Part shown: piece by piece, positions 8,052-16,156 of the stretch | How the letters are laid out: every line of letters starts with the position of its first letter | Position numbering within the stretch: position 1 is the stretch's first letter | NCBI GenBank assembly: GCA_023392595.1 | Contig: JAEVYU010000057.1 | Span: 100,979 to 164,978 of the forward strand | Direction: 5' to 3' | DNA from: Bacillota bacterium | GTDB taxonomy: Bacteria > Bacillota > UBA4882 > UBA8346 | Length of the DNA: 64,000 nt | Program-made: the position numbers and the translations under genes | The notes under the pieces: generated by a model | What the model saw: the letters and a program-made list of their open reading frames with translations, nothing else | Database searches by the model: none | What the model was told of the DNA's origin: nothing

Positions 8052-8205
8052 AACGGGAATTAAGGTTTCGCCTTTTTGGGTTAAGGAGTATTCGACTTTG
8101 GGAGAAATCTGACAATACTCCTTACGTAGAATTACCCCGGCGTTTTCCAATTCTTTCAGGTGCTGACTCAGCATTTTATGAGTTATTCCCGTAAGGATAC
8201 GACCT
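8010..8205 (-). pseudogene. HxlR-family regulator, C-terminal remnant
   Basis: The minus strand reads GITHKMLSQHLKELENAGVI, then KVEYSLTQKGETLIPVL and ends SDWGEANMG. This is the second half of the HxlR winged-helix domain including the recognition helix and wing. The N-terminal half and start are gone. It overlaps the 3' end of the tetR gene by about 40 bp in antisense. Confidence 0.8.
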
Positions 8206-8276
8206 TAAAAGCTGTTGAGTTAGGATTGGGAAGCTGTTGGGTCGGCTTTGTTGATCACGCGAAATGATCAATATTT
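8197..8276 (+). pseudogene. Possible nitroreductase-family fragment
   Basis: The frame LKAVELGLGSCWVGFVDHAK matches the conserved GLGxCWxG segment near the C-terminus of FMN-dependent nitroreductases. Only about 25 residues remain. It is one of several relics in this stretch. Confidence 0.45.
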
Positions 8277-8658
8277 GCGGCGCTTATCTGTTACCGGCGT
8301 ACCGGGGAAAAGGCGTTTATACAAAGTTGCTTGCGGTAATGCTCAAAACTGCATAACTTGAAAGATATAGCCGTTGCGGGGCGGATTTTGAAAGCTTGAA
8401 ACCCGCGGCCAGTGGTTTTTGGATGAAGTATTTTACTGCCTATACAAACAGTGTGGTGCGGCGGATTGACGAACGAATTTATGATGATAAAATTCGTCGC
8501 CTCTGACAACATAAGTCTGGAAGAAAGGCCTAAAAAGGTTGTCCAAAAGTAGATTTATCGAATAGATATTGATCGGAAATAATTTTTTACGCAGCCTCCT
8601 AAAAGGAATTATAACCTGAATGTGGAAAATATATCGTTAATTGTAGGGGGCAATAACG
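8277..8658. other. Gene-relic region
   Basis: No intact gene is visible. Copy B of the 67-bp dispersed repeat occupies 8416-8482. The remaining bases give only short interrupted frames. Confidence 0.5.
8416..8482 (+). repeat. Copy B of the 67-bp dispersed repeat
   Basis: Gap-free partner of 3467-3533. From its ATG the frame reads MKYFTAYTNSVVRRIDERIY and stops after seven more residues, whereas copy A stops earlier. Confidence 0.6.
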
Positions 8659-8963
8659 ATGGACGATAATAAAGTAGCAATATTACTCGAAGATTTATTA
8701 TATCAAAATTTCGGACATTTGGCGAAGGACAAGATGCTCTTCGCAATGAAGTGCATGAGATAAAACAAATAGTTGATGGCTTGATTGAGGATATGGATGT
8801 CATAAAGCCTTCGGTTAAAGATTTGATGGAGGATATGAATGTCATAAAGCCTTCGGTTAAAAGTTTAATTGCGGATATGAATTTTGTCAAACCAACTCTT
8901 AGTAAAATCGTCAATCGGCTTGATAATATTGAAATGCTTTTAATGAATAACCATCCTTTTTGA
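8659..8963 (+). pseudogene. Small coiled-coil protein, frameshifted
   Basis: ATG 8659, with TAGGGGG eight bases upstream, begins MDDNKVAILLEDLLYQN. A one-base deletion near 8712 shifts the frame to FGEGQDALRNEVHEIKQI, after which a 14-residue repeat (IKPSVKDLMEDMNV, IKPSVKSLIADMNF) forms a predicted coiled coil. The reconstructed protein is about 100 aa. Similar FGEGQ-containing coiled-coil proteins are frequent in Firmicutes without known function. Only one lesion is visible, so a misread is possible. Confidence 0.6.
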
Positions 8964-9008
8964 GCATACTTTTAAAAAAACAATTTAACTTTTAAAAGGA
9001 TGATTTTA

Positions 9009-9191
9009 ATGATTATAACTAAATATACCAACCGCCTTATCGACGAAACCAGCCCATATTTACAGCAGCACGCTCATAACCCCGTTGACTGGTACCTCTG
9101 GGGCGAGGAAGCCTTTCAAAAAGCCCGCGCCGAAGATAAACCCATCCTACTTTCCTGCGGTTACTCCTCCTGCCGATGGCACGAAGGCTAA
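9009..9191 (+). pseudogene. DUF255/YyaL 5'-end fragment 1
   Basis: ATG 9009 (after AAAGGA) starts MIITKYTNRLIDETSPYL, continues through HNPVDWYLWGEEAF and ends at LLSCGYSSCRWHEG. This corresponds to the first about 60 residues of the intact gene at 11892, up to the thioredoxin-like CxxC site, where it is cut. Long stretches are identical at the DNA level, including the same codons for EEAFQKARAED, so this copy arose recently. Confidence 0.9.
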
Positions 9192-9224
9192 CTGCACTAT
9201 TTCCAGTATAAGGTAAGAGATATC

Positions 9225-9809
9225 TCAATCTGCCCAATGATTTGATTTAATTAAGCATTTGCCAATCGACCAGGCCTTTCCGATTATTTCTCCGACATCA
9301 TAATAATTTGATTCGTACATCGATAATAAAATGGGATTTATTTTTTTTAAATCCGGAAAATGATTGGTTAGATACTTCTCTTCGGAGTAAGATTCGATGA
9401 CCTGCCCGATAATTAATTGATTCGTACCTTCCAATGCTAAGGTGTGTATGACCTTGAGTTCCATATTGATTGGGCATTCTTGAATCATCGGCGCATCTTC
9501 AAGAACACCAAAAAAGGTTTTAAACAAATTTGATTTGTCGACATCCTTACCGGAAACCAGACCACAATAATCGGTTTTTTCGAGCGAATCTGCGGAGGGG
9601 ATATTGATACTAAAATTGTTGGTTTCTTTAATTCCTGATGATATGTAATGTAATTTGTTTAGGGATACTACCATCATGGCAGGAGCTCTATTGGCAATGG
9701 CACAATAGGACACGGTTGTATAAGTCGGTTTTTCTTTGATGTTAACTCCGACAAGTATTATTGGGTTTGGATATAAACAATTTTTCTTTCCTAATTTGAT
9801 TTTGCGCAT
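9225..9809 (-). CDS. Flavin reductase / flavoredoxin-like FMN-binding protein
   Basis: A 194-aa split-barrel protein. YPNPIILVGVNIKEKPTYTT followed by AIANRAPAMMVVSLNKLHYI is the characteristic N-terminal part of the flavin-reductase-like FMN-binding family. TNNFSINIPSADSLEKTDYC continues the fold. Family members bind FMN and pass electrons from NAD(P)H or act as flavoredoxins. The gene is divergent from an HxlR regulator at 9942, and HxlR proteins commonly control redox enzymes next to them, so the pair probably forms a redox- or electrophile-responsive unit. It lies between DUF255 fragments 1 and 2. Confidence 0.85.
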   Translation of the reverse strand: MRKIKLGKKNCLYPNPIILVGVNIKEKPTYTTVSYCAIANRAPAMMVVSLNKLHYISSGIKETNNFSINIPSADSLEKTDYCGLVSGKDVDKSNLFKTFFGVLEDAPMIQECPINMELKVIHTLALEGTNQLIIGQVIESYSEEKYLTNHFPDLKKINPILLSMYESNYYDVGEIIGKAWSIGKCLIKSNHWAD

Positions 9810-9857
9810 TTTTTAACTCCATAAGTGTTAATTTCTTTTATGAATATCATAATAGTA

Positions 9858-9879
9858 GTACTGTGGATTGCACAAGTAC
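9858..9879. promoter_or_regulatory. Candidate HxlR operator and promoter
   Basis: GTACTGTG and CACAAGTAC form an imperfect inverted repeat with a short spacer. A -10 box TATAAT lies at 9891-9896, so the palindrome covers the -35 region of the hxlR-like gene and would also be upstream of the divergent flavin reductase. Confidence 0.5.
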
Positions 9880-9941
9880 CGACTTAAAAATATAATACTA
9901 TACAAAAGGTAAGCCCGAGATTTTTGAAAGGTTGAAACTGC

Positions 9942-10262
9942 ATGGAAAATATCAATGCAAACAAAGAAAATTGTCCGATCGACTTTACGATTAATCTTAT
10001 CGGTGGGAAATGGAGTATGTGGATTTTATGGACATTACAAGATGGTCCATTGAGATTTAGCGATTTAAAAAGGAGTATCCCTGGTATTACTGAGAAAATG
10101 TTAATTCAACAGTTAAAGAAGTTTGAAGAGTTTAATATTGTCAATCGGAAAGTCTATAAACAGATACCTCCAAAGGTTGAATACACATTGACCGAAAAAG
10201 GTCAAAGCCTTAGGCCAATCATGCAATTAATTAAAGAATGGGGAGAGCAGCATCTTATTTAA
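9942..10262 (+). CDS. HxlR-family winged-helix regulator
   Basis: 106 aa, the usual length of this MarR-like family. CPIDFTINLIGGKWSMWILW begins the DNA-binding domain, LRFSDLKRSIPGITEKMLIQ is the HTH, and PPKVEYTLTEKGQSL is the wing. The first Cys in the conserved position before the HTH (NCPID) is present, the residue through which several HxlR proteins sense oxidants or aldehydes. It is divergent from the flavin reductase and is probably its regulator. Confidence 0.9.
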   Translation: MENINANKENCPIDFTINLIGGKWSMWILWTLQDGPLRFSDLKRSIPGITEKMLIQQLKKFEEFNIVNRKVYKQIPPKVEYTLTEKGQSLRPIMQLIKEWGEQHLI

Positions 10263-10354
10263 AAAGTAAAGTGCATAATCATGTAGGATTGGTTTATTGG
10301 GGCATACTGTATGGATAGAGATCAAAGATTTTTATCCGGAAAGGATGAGTAACT

Positions 10355-10561
10355 ATGCCCGAAACTATCACAAACCGTCTGGTTTACGAAACAAGCCCCT
10401 ATTTACTCCAGCACGCCCATAACCCCGTTGACTGGTATCCCTGGGGCGAGGAAGCATTTGCCAAAGCTAAACAAGAAGACAAACCCATTCTACTTTCCTG
10501 CGGCTACTCGGCCTGCCACTGGTGGCATGTTTGTAATGGACAAAGGTTTTTTTATAGATGA
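10355..10561 (+). pseudogene. DUF255/YyaL 5'-end fragment 2
   Basis: ATG 10355 opens MPETITNRLVYETSPYLL, then HNPVDWYPWGEEAFAKAKQE and LLSCGYSACHWWHV before running into unrelated sequence. Like fragment 1 it stops around the CxxC site of the thioredoxin-like domain. It is more diverged from the intact copy (AFAKAKQED instead of AFQKARAED) and is therefore older or has a different donor. Confidence 0.9.
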
Positions 10562-10661
10562 TTACAGTTTGTAATGAATAATTGGCGATACATAAGAGGA
10601 TGGCCTCAAGATGCAGACTTATCCAGAGGCCATTTAATATTAAAGGTATTTAAAGTTAAAA

Positions 10662-10976
10662 TTATTCTCCAAATACTGGTCGGACAAAGCTTCTTTCAAA
10701 ACTTATAATGCATTTTGTGTCTTTTGCATAAGCGAGTGCTTCTTGACATTCCGGATCGGTTTTAATTACTTCCCGGTAACTTTCGTACTCTGCTAAACTG
10801 GGGAAGCTAAATAGGGCGTAACCGATATTATTGGGGCCTTCATGCGGTAGAAAATAACCGTGATGAATACCACCAAGACGATTAACTAAGGGGATCCATT
10901 TTCGCCCGTATTCTTCAAACTCGGAGATTTTATACGGATCAATAATATACCGAAGATAACAAGTGATCATGTTCAA
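10662..10976 (-). CDS. NIPSNAP-family protein
   Basis: 104 aa with the ferredoxin-like alpha-beta fold of NIPSNAP/dimeric alpha-beta barrel proteins. The signature is ITCYLRYIIDPYKISEFEEY followed by WIPLVNRLGGIHHGYF and a C-terminal SFERSFVRP. The biochemical role of bacterial members is mostly unknown. It follows the Lrp-type gene by 21 bp on the same strand, so the two are likely co-transcribed and the regulator probably controls the operon. Confidence 0.82.
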   Translation of the reverse strand: MNMITCYLRYIIDPYKISEFEEYGRKWIPLVNRLGGIHHGYFLPHEGPNNIGYALFSFPSLAEYESYREVIKTDPECQEALAYAKDTKCIISFERSFVRPVFGE

Positions 10977-10997
10977 ATTTCCTTTCCGATTAGGGTG

Positions 10998-11435
10998 TCA
11001 AACGCAAGTGTTCATTGATATCACAAAGGATGTTGAGGTTTCGATGATACCTTCTGTTTGCCATAAGCAATCAAGAATTTTGGTTGTATCCTCGGGCGCT
11101 GTTAATCTGATTTTAACGAGCATACACCATTCGCCGGTAATTCGAAGGCATTCTTCCACTACGATACCTGGGATATCAATACTTAGTAATTGATTGGTGA
11201 TTCGATCAAAATGGCGGCCATTGATCTTTAAGAAAATCAGACAACGCATACAGGGGCTCACCTGTTTCCAATCTACCGCTGCCCGATATCCGGTTATCGC
11301 CCCCTGACTCTCAAGTCTCTCAATTCTTTTGTGTATTGCCGGTCTGGACAGATGTAATTTTTGGGCAATTTCTTCATGGCTGGTTCGCCCGTTTTGTTCT
11401 AATGTTTTAAGAATTTCAATATCGATACTGTCCAA
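10998..11435 (-). CDS. Lrp/AsnC family regulator
   Basis: 145 aa, close to the family's 150. The N-terminal HTH reads MDSIDIEILKTLEQNGR then SHEEIAQKLHLSRPAIHKRI. The C-terminal RAM (amino-acid-binding) domain follows, with ITGEWCMLVKIRL. The family binds small effectors, typically amino acids, and forms octamers. Just upstream (11460-11540) the motif AGTAACT/AGTAATT recurs three times, and this may be its own binding site. It is the first gene of a two-gene operon with the NIPSNAP protein. Confidence 0.9.
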   Translation of the reverse strand: MDSIDIEILKTLEQNGRTSHEEIAQKLHLSRPAIHKRIERLESQGAITGYRAAVDWKQVSPCMRCLIFLKINGRHFDRITNQLLSIDIPGIVVEECLRITGEWCMLVKIRLTAPEDTTKILDCLWQTEGIIETSTSFVISMNTCV

Positions 11436-11667
11436 TAGAGACCCTCCTTAATAATTATAACTAAAAAATAAAATTTAGTAACTATTAGTAATTAATGTTG
11501 ATGAATTTTCTACTGATAGTAACTAGAATCCTTTTTTGTGACAATTATTTGATAATGAGAGGCTTTAAAAAATGTTCAAACACTCATTTTTGGTTACGAT
11601 TCGTAATCATTATATCTTAAAGACTGCAATTTGGATAAAACCTTCGTTTATCCCGGATGCCAATCTG

Positions 11668-11802
11668 CTAACCAGCTAATTCACGAAAATCATCCCCAGA
11701 CTTACTTTCAACACGCTGTACCTCTGGTGACGGGCACCCTTGGGGTAATCAAGCCTTTTAAAAAGCAAAGGAAGAAGATATATACCCTTCTTACTTTCTG
11801 AT
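11668..11802 (+). pseudogene. DUF255/YyaL 5'-end fragment 3 (degraded)
   Basis: The frame NQLIHENHPQTYFQHA aligns with NHLIHETSPYLLQHA of the intact gene. After a shift the sequence still shows the PWG and AF-KAK-EED landmarks. It is the most eroded of the three fragments and ends about 90 bp before the intact gene. Confidence 0.65.
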
Positions 11803-11891
11803 GAAAGACTGCATTTATCAGAAATATATTGGATAAAACATTATCTGGAAAGACATAATCATGATAACTGATGGTACTAAGGAGAAAATTG

Positions 11892-13955
11892 ATGACTGAA
11901 ATTAAATTCACGAACCACCTTATTCACGAAACCTCTCCCTACCTCCTCCAACACGCCCATAATCCGGTTGACTGGTATCCCTGGGGCGAGGAAGCCTTTC
12001 AAAAAGCCCGCGCCGAAGACAAACCCATCTTGCTTTCCTGCGGTTACTCCGCCTGCCACTGGTGCCATGTGATGGAGCGTGAGTCTTTTGAAGATCCTGA
12101 AATCGCCAAGTTAATGAACGATAATTTTATCAATATTAAAGTCGACCGGGAGGAACGGCCGGACATCGACCATCTTTATCAACAGGCGGTTGGTGCTATC
12201 ACCGGACAAGGCGGCTGGCCCTTGACGGTTTTTTTAGACTCCGAGCAAAGGCCTTTTTTTGGAGGAACGTATTTCCCACCTGCACCGATGTATGGGAGGA
12301 GCAGTTTTCCCGAGCTGTTGAAACTGGTCCATGACAAGTGGCAAAATCAAAAAAACGATATCGATGAGGCTTCCCGGGAACTCAATCATTTTCTTCAGCC
12401 GGGTAAAGAAGCCGCCGATACCGGAGAAATGCCTGGCAAGGAATATTCTTTAAAAGCGGCTTACCAGCTTTACCGGGCAATTGATCCCGTAAACGGAGGA
12501 TTCGGAAAAGCCCCTAAATTCCCCAACGTTCCACTTTTGCTGCTTTTTGTAAGGCTGGGGAAGGAGCACCAGCGATCAGACCTGGTGCAACATGTTCGAT
12601 TTACCCTGGAACAGATGGCCAAAGGGGGGATTTATGATCATTTGGGAGGGGGGTTTCACCGTTATTCAACGGATGAAAAATGGCTGGTGCCCCATTTTGA
12701 GAAAATGCTTTACGATAATGCCCAATTACTACGGATATATACCGTGGGCTATCAATTGACGGAAAATGAAGAGTTTCGAGATGTTGTCAACCAGACAGCC
12801 GATTATATCAGACGGGAGATGACTTCTCCCGAAGGCGGTTTCTATGCGACCCAGGATGCGGATAGCGAAGGGTTGGAAGGAAAATTTTTTATCTGGAAGT
12901 TGCCGGAGATCCGTGAAATCTTGGGAGGGCGGTTGGCGGATTTATTCATAGATTATTACGGACTCAGCGAAAAAGGAAATTTTGAAGGAGCCAATATTCT
13001 CAACCTTCTGGAGGACCCATCCTCACCAGAGAGACGGGCCAACGTCAGGGAAAATCCCGATTGGAAGCAAAAAATAAATTATGGCCGGGAAATGCTTTTT
13101 AAGGCCCGTGAAACCAGACTTAAACCGTTTCGGGATGAAAAGATCATTACCGGCTGGAACGGTCTGATGATCGGCGCGCTGGCTTATGCGCATCAAATTT
13201 TTGGGAGAAATGAAGATTACCAAGGGGCAAAAGCGGCGGGGGAATTTATTTGGAATTCGTTGAACTCATCCCAAGGACTTCAAAGGATTTATAAAAATGG
13301 CGTGGCTAAGGTAGAGGCCATACTGGATGATTATTCATTCCTGGCAGAGGGTTTTCTGGACTTGTATGAGACTGATTTTGATGGAATTTGGCTTAGCAGG
13401 AGTCTGGAACTTACCCAAAAGGCGATCCGAAACTTTGGGGGAAACGACGGCCATTACTATATGAATGCTGAGGCCGGTACTTTATTTACCAGGCCCTTAT
13501 CCGGGGAAGATCAAGCCATTCCCAGCGGGGTATCGGTTCATTGCGAAAATTTAATCAGGCTTGGGGTCTTGACCGGCCACAATAATTTTTTGCAAGAGGC
13601 GGAGCGGATATTGAGAGCCTATCGTGAAGCGATGCAGCAAGAAATTTGGGCCCATGCCGGTCTCATCGGGGCATTGGATCGGTATTATCAAGGGACCAAA
13701 GAGTTCACATTCATTAGTGAGGGTACAGTCATGCCGGAGATTTTAACCCGTTTGAGGGGTTCTTATATACCTTACCGTATCCTAGCCTGGCATAATTCCC
13801 ATCAGGATCTGACTTCTCATCCGGCAAAAGAATTATTTTTGGATCGACCCATGGTAACCGGGAAACCAACCTGTTATCCTTGCCTCGCAAACCGTTGTTT
13901 AGAACCGGTAACCGATTGGCAAACCTTGCATAAAATTTCAGACGAATTATCATGA
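11892..13955 (+). CDS. DUF255 thioredoxin-domain protein (YyaL / spermatogenesis-associated 20 family)
   Basis: 687 aa, full family length. The N-terminal thioredoxin-like DUF255 domain has NPVDWYPWGEEAFQKA and the redox-like site GYSACHWCHVMERESF (CxxC). It is followed by GQGGWPLTVFLDSEQRPFFG and an (alpha/alpha)6-barrel-like domain with FYATQDADSEGLEGKFFIW. These proteins are widespread, and a role in redox or sugar/glycan epimerase-like chemistry has been suggested but not established. The ATG at 11892 is chosen because AAGGAG lies seven bases upstream. Three broken 5' copies lie upstream, which makes this locus unusual. Confidence 0.93.
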   Translation: MTEIKFTNHLIHETSPYLLQHAHNPVDWYPWGEEAFQKARAEDKPILLSCGYSACHWCHVMERESFEDPEIAKLMNDNFINIKVDREERPDIDHLYQQAVGAITGQGGWPLTVFLDSEQRPFFGGTYFPPAPMYGRSSFPELLKLVHDKWQNQKNDIDEASRELNHFLQPGKEAADTGEMPGKEYSLKAAYQLYRAIDPVNGGFGKAPKFPNVPLLLLFVRLGKEHQRSDLVQHVRFTLEQMAKGGIYDHLGGGFHRYSTDEKWLVPHFEKMLYDNAQLLRIYTVGYQLTENEEFRDVVNQTADYIRREMTSPEGGFYATQDADSEGLEGKFFIWKLPEIREILGGRLADLFIDYYGLSEKGNFEGANILNLLEDPSSPERRANVRENPDWKQKINYGREMLFKARETRLKPFRDEKIITGWNGLMIGALAYAHQIFGRNEDYQGAKAAGEFIWNSLNSSQGLQRIYKNGVAKVEAILDDYSFLAEGFLDLYETDFDGIWLSRSLELTQKAIRNFGGNDGHYYMNAEAGTLFTRPLSGEDQAIPSGVSVHCENLIRLGVLTGHNNFLQEAERILRAYREAMQQEIWAHAGLIGALDRYYQGTKEFTFISEGTVMPEILTRLRGSYIPYRILAWHNSHQDLTSHPAKELFLDRPMVTGKPTCYPCLANRCLEPVTDWQTLHKISDELS

Positions 13956-14003
13956 CCACAAAGATTGGGACCTAAAGGCGGCGAATGCTGTTTTAGTTAA
14001 ATG

Positions 14004-14046
14004 AAAAATTTACAAAATAGACCATAAAAGTGTAAATTTTTTTTGT
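14004..14046 (+). terminator. Terminator after the DUF255 gene
   Basis: AAAAATTTACA at 14004-14014 pairs perfectly with TGTAAATTTTT at 14031-14041, followed by a further T-run. The stem is A+T-rich, which makes it a weaker terminator. Confidence 0.55.
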
Positions 14047-14129
14047 AACCGGTCGATAGTTATTATAGATGGTTGAAAAGCATAATCTCCATGCCATCCT
14101 GAATATTGAAAAAGCGAGGTAAGAAAGTG

Positions 14130-14480
14130 ATGGATTTAGCGCAAGAGTGTCGTAAGGAGTCCCGTATCAATACCCATATTGCGGCAGAGATTTTTATCGA
14201 CGGCCAGATTCATAGTGACTGCGGATATATTGAGAACCTCACCAAAGAGGGAGTCGGCATGTTGTCATTGGAACAGTTTGAAGCCGGTCAAAAATTAACC
14301 CTCAATTTCTATCTGGCAGGAGTATGCGGTAAAATTTCTCCCACAGCCACAGTGGTCCGTAGCCAAAAAGGGATTTATAGCTTATTTAATTACGGCTTGA
14401 AATTTGATAATTTGACCGAAAAAGAAGCCCAGGCTATTGAAAAATATATGCTTGAAAATAATCTGATTCGTATTGCGTAA
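14130..14480 (+). CDS. PilZ-domain protein
   Basis: A 116-aa single-domain protein. The c-di-GMP-binding signature appears as RKESR near the N-terminus and ENLTKEGVGML about 30 residues later, a variant of the D/NxSxxG motif in which the Asp/Asn position is Asn and Ser is Thr. The C-terminal GLKFDNLTEKEAQAIEKYM is typical of PilZ folds. The role is probably to bind c-di-GMP and alter motility or secretion. I take ATG 14130; a TTG at 14106 would add eight residues without a better ribosome binding site. A c-di-GMP turnover protein is encoded at 39074. Confidence 0.8.
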   Translation: MDLAQECRKESRINTHIAAEIFIDGQIHSDCGYIENLTKEGVGMLSLEQFEAGQKLTLNFYLAGVCGKISPTATVVRSQKGIYSLFNYGLKFDNLTEKEAQAIEKYMLENNLIRIA

Positions 14481-14608
14481 TTTAAAAAAACTGTCTTAAA
14501 GAGACCGAGTTAAGATCTACCAATCAATCGTGGGACTTTGCAAGAAGAAAGCCGCATAATTGTAAGGGGATCTTATTTTTTTAAACAACTGTGTACTAAC
14601 TACTGTCT

Positions 14609-14800
14609 TTAGATGCCTCCGGTACCCATGAAACTAAACGCTAAAATCAATACCAGCAGGAAAATTAAAAAAGCTCCATTACTTTCCCCGCATAAACAAT
14701 CGATCCAATTCTCTCCGGCGCGTGTGTTCCGGGACTGGCAAGGCCTACATTTTGAGCATCGGCATTTTTGATCATGACGATGATGATGGTGTTTCGACAT
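14609..14800 (-). CDS. Small His/Cys-rich tail-anchored membrane protein
   Basis: 63 aa. The first 25 residues hold a His run (MSKHHHHRHDQK) and CRCSKCRPC, which could bind metal. The C-terminal half, FLIFLLVLILAFSF, is one transmembrane helix ending in Gly residues. A G-rich ribosome binding site precedes the ATG at 14800. The hydrophobic tail recalls small spore proteins such as YjcZ, but this is only a resemblance. I do not recognise a family. Confidence 0.5.
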   Translation of the reverse strand: MSKHHHHRHDQKCRCSKCRPCQSRNTRAGENWIDCLCGESNGAFLIFLLVLILAFSFMGTGGI

Positions 14801-15020
14801 TCGGATTTTCCCCCCAGCCAGGTAAGGATTTACTATGGATATCTTGGGATTAGCCTACTATAACTTATGCCGGTGAGAGACATTCGGAACAAGGACATTG
14901 TAACATTTATGATTTTCGTTAATTTTTCACGCGTTTTTATTTTGGGCTCTCAAAATATTTGGGGTTCTCATAATTTATATTCCTTTAGTTACCGGCATCC
15001 TTTTATTTAACTTCGCATAC

Positions 15021-15701
15021 TTGGATTTACCTGCTCATGAGTTAAGTAATTTTATTCTTTCACCGAAATATAAAATATTTAATTCGCCCCTGATTATTAT
15101 TTTAGGACGAATTGTCCTGGTTGCTTTGGGAACGGTTATTCTTCTAATATGTGTTTTTTTTCCATACTTCAATGTAAGCAAGGAGGGGATCCAATGGACC
15201 AAAGAGTTTCAGGAGCAACTGACGGAAGTATCCGGCGAAATCGCTGGAGAAGAAATTGAGGAGATTGTGAAGGAAGAAGTAATGCGCTGGTCTTTGGTTA
15301 TGCAATGGCTGAAAATGTTGGAGTGGGAAATACCGGATAAGTCGATGTTGCTTCGGGAATTGCTGGCTACTTTTTGGGTAGCTTTTCCGACGTATCAAAT
15401 CGCTCTCACTTTATTAAATGATCAAGGAAAATGGGGGATATCCCATCCGTTATTACCTAAGCTTATCGTTTCGGAAAATAAAGGAGTCAGGGCGCCGGAA
15501 AGTTCTTTTGGTATTAATTTACATATAGGAAAGGACGTTCACTTGTTGTTGCATGTGGATTCTCAAGCAGATGAGTTATCGCCGGTAGATGAGAAATCCA
15601 TCTTGGTATTGGGGGAGATCTTTGTAAAACGCGCAATGCAAGAGGGTTGCATGATGGAAGAATTGCTTGCTTTTTTTGAGAAAGTCCCGTTAACGGATTA
15701 A
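15021..15701 (+). CDS. Membrane-anchored protein of unknown function
   Basis: 226 aa. One strong transmembrane segment lies at about residues 23-46 (PLIIILGRIVLVALGTVILL). It is followed by an acidic helical stretch (SGEIAGEEIEEIVKEEVMRW) likely to be a coiled coil, and an alpha-beta C-terminal part. No family is recognised. The first codon is TTG without a clear ribosome binding site, so the true start may lie slightly downstream. The small gene at 15747 follows closely and may be in the same transcript. Confidence 0.55.
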   Translation: MDLPAHELSNFILSPKYKIFNSPLIIILGRIVLVALGTVILLICVFFPYFNVSKEGIQWTKEFQEQLTEVSGEIAGEEIEEIVKEEVMRWSLVMQWLKMLEWEIPDKSMLLRELLATFWVAFPTYQIALTLLNDQGKWGISHPLLPKLIVSENKGVRAPESSFGINLHIGKDVHLLLHVDSQADELSPVDEKSILVLGEIFVKRAMQEGCMMEELLAFFEKVPLTD

Positions 15702-15746
15702 GCTGTGGAAGTATAAGATGAAACATGGGGAAAGGAGATGGATATT

Positions 15747-15926
15747 TTGGGAGACATAACGAAAGGAGGTTTCAAGTCTGCTGGCAAAAATCCTGACTAT
15801 CAGGCTGAACCCATCCAGCGGGGGACAATTTCTCCGGACCCAAAAAAGGACCCTTATGTAGTTCGGGCAACGGAACGGGTGAAAAAGAAAATCCGCAGTC
15901 GGATTTTTGAGCTAAATGGAGGTTGA
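15747..15926 (+). CDS. Small basic protein, unknown
   Basis: 59 aa if started at TTG 15747, which has AAAGGAG at proper distance. An ATG at 15738 directly abuts the ribosome binding site and is less likely. The protein is hydrophilic, with a basic C-terminus (RATERVKKKIRSRIFE). No family is recognised. It lies 45 bp after the membrane protein gene. Confidence 0.5.
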   Translation: MGDITKGGFKSAGKNPDYQAEPIQRGTISPDPKKDPYVVRATERVKKKIRSRIFELNGG

Positions 15927-15974
15927 TGAAAATTTTTTTAGTTTAGGATTTAGAGCCTTTCAATTTCGTTTATG

Positions 15975-16001
15975 TGTCGCTTCTTTATGAGCGGCATTTT
16001 T
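15975..16001 (+). terminator. Probable terminator
   Basis: TGTCGCT and AGCGGCA form a seven-pair stem with one G-T pair, followed by TTTTTG. It closes the 15.0-15.9 kb unit before the polyketide-type cluster. Confidence 0.5.
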
Positions 16002-16156
16002 GTTTGACCAAAATAGGCCTTAGTCGTAATTTATATCTAAATATTCAAATAAGTTAATTTAATAAATATTATTAATATAATTTTAAAATACGGTAAAAAT
16101 CGACATTGATTTTTTGTAAATTATGCTAATTTTAGGTACATGGAGGATTAAATAAA

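Noticed and set aside
10600..10633. Hairpin ATGGCCTC/GAGGCCAT as terminator of the NIPSNAP operon
   Set aside because: The pairing is good but no T-run follows on the minus strand, so I did not list it.
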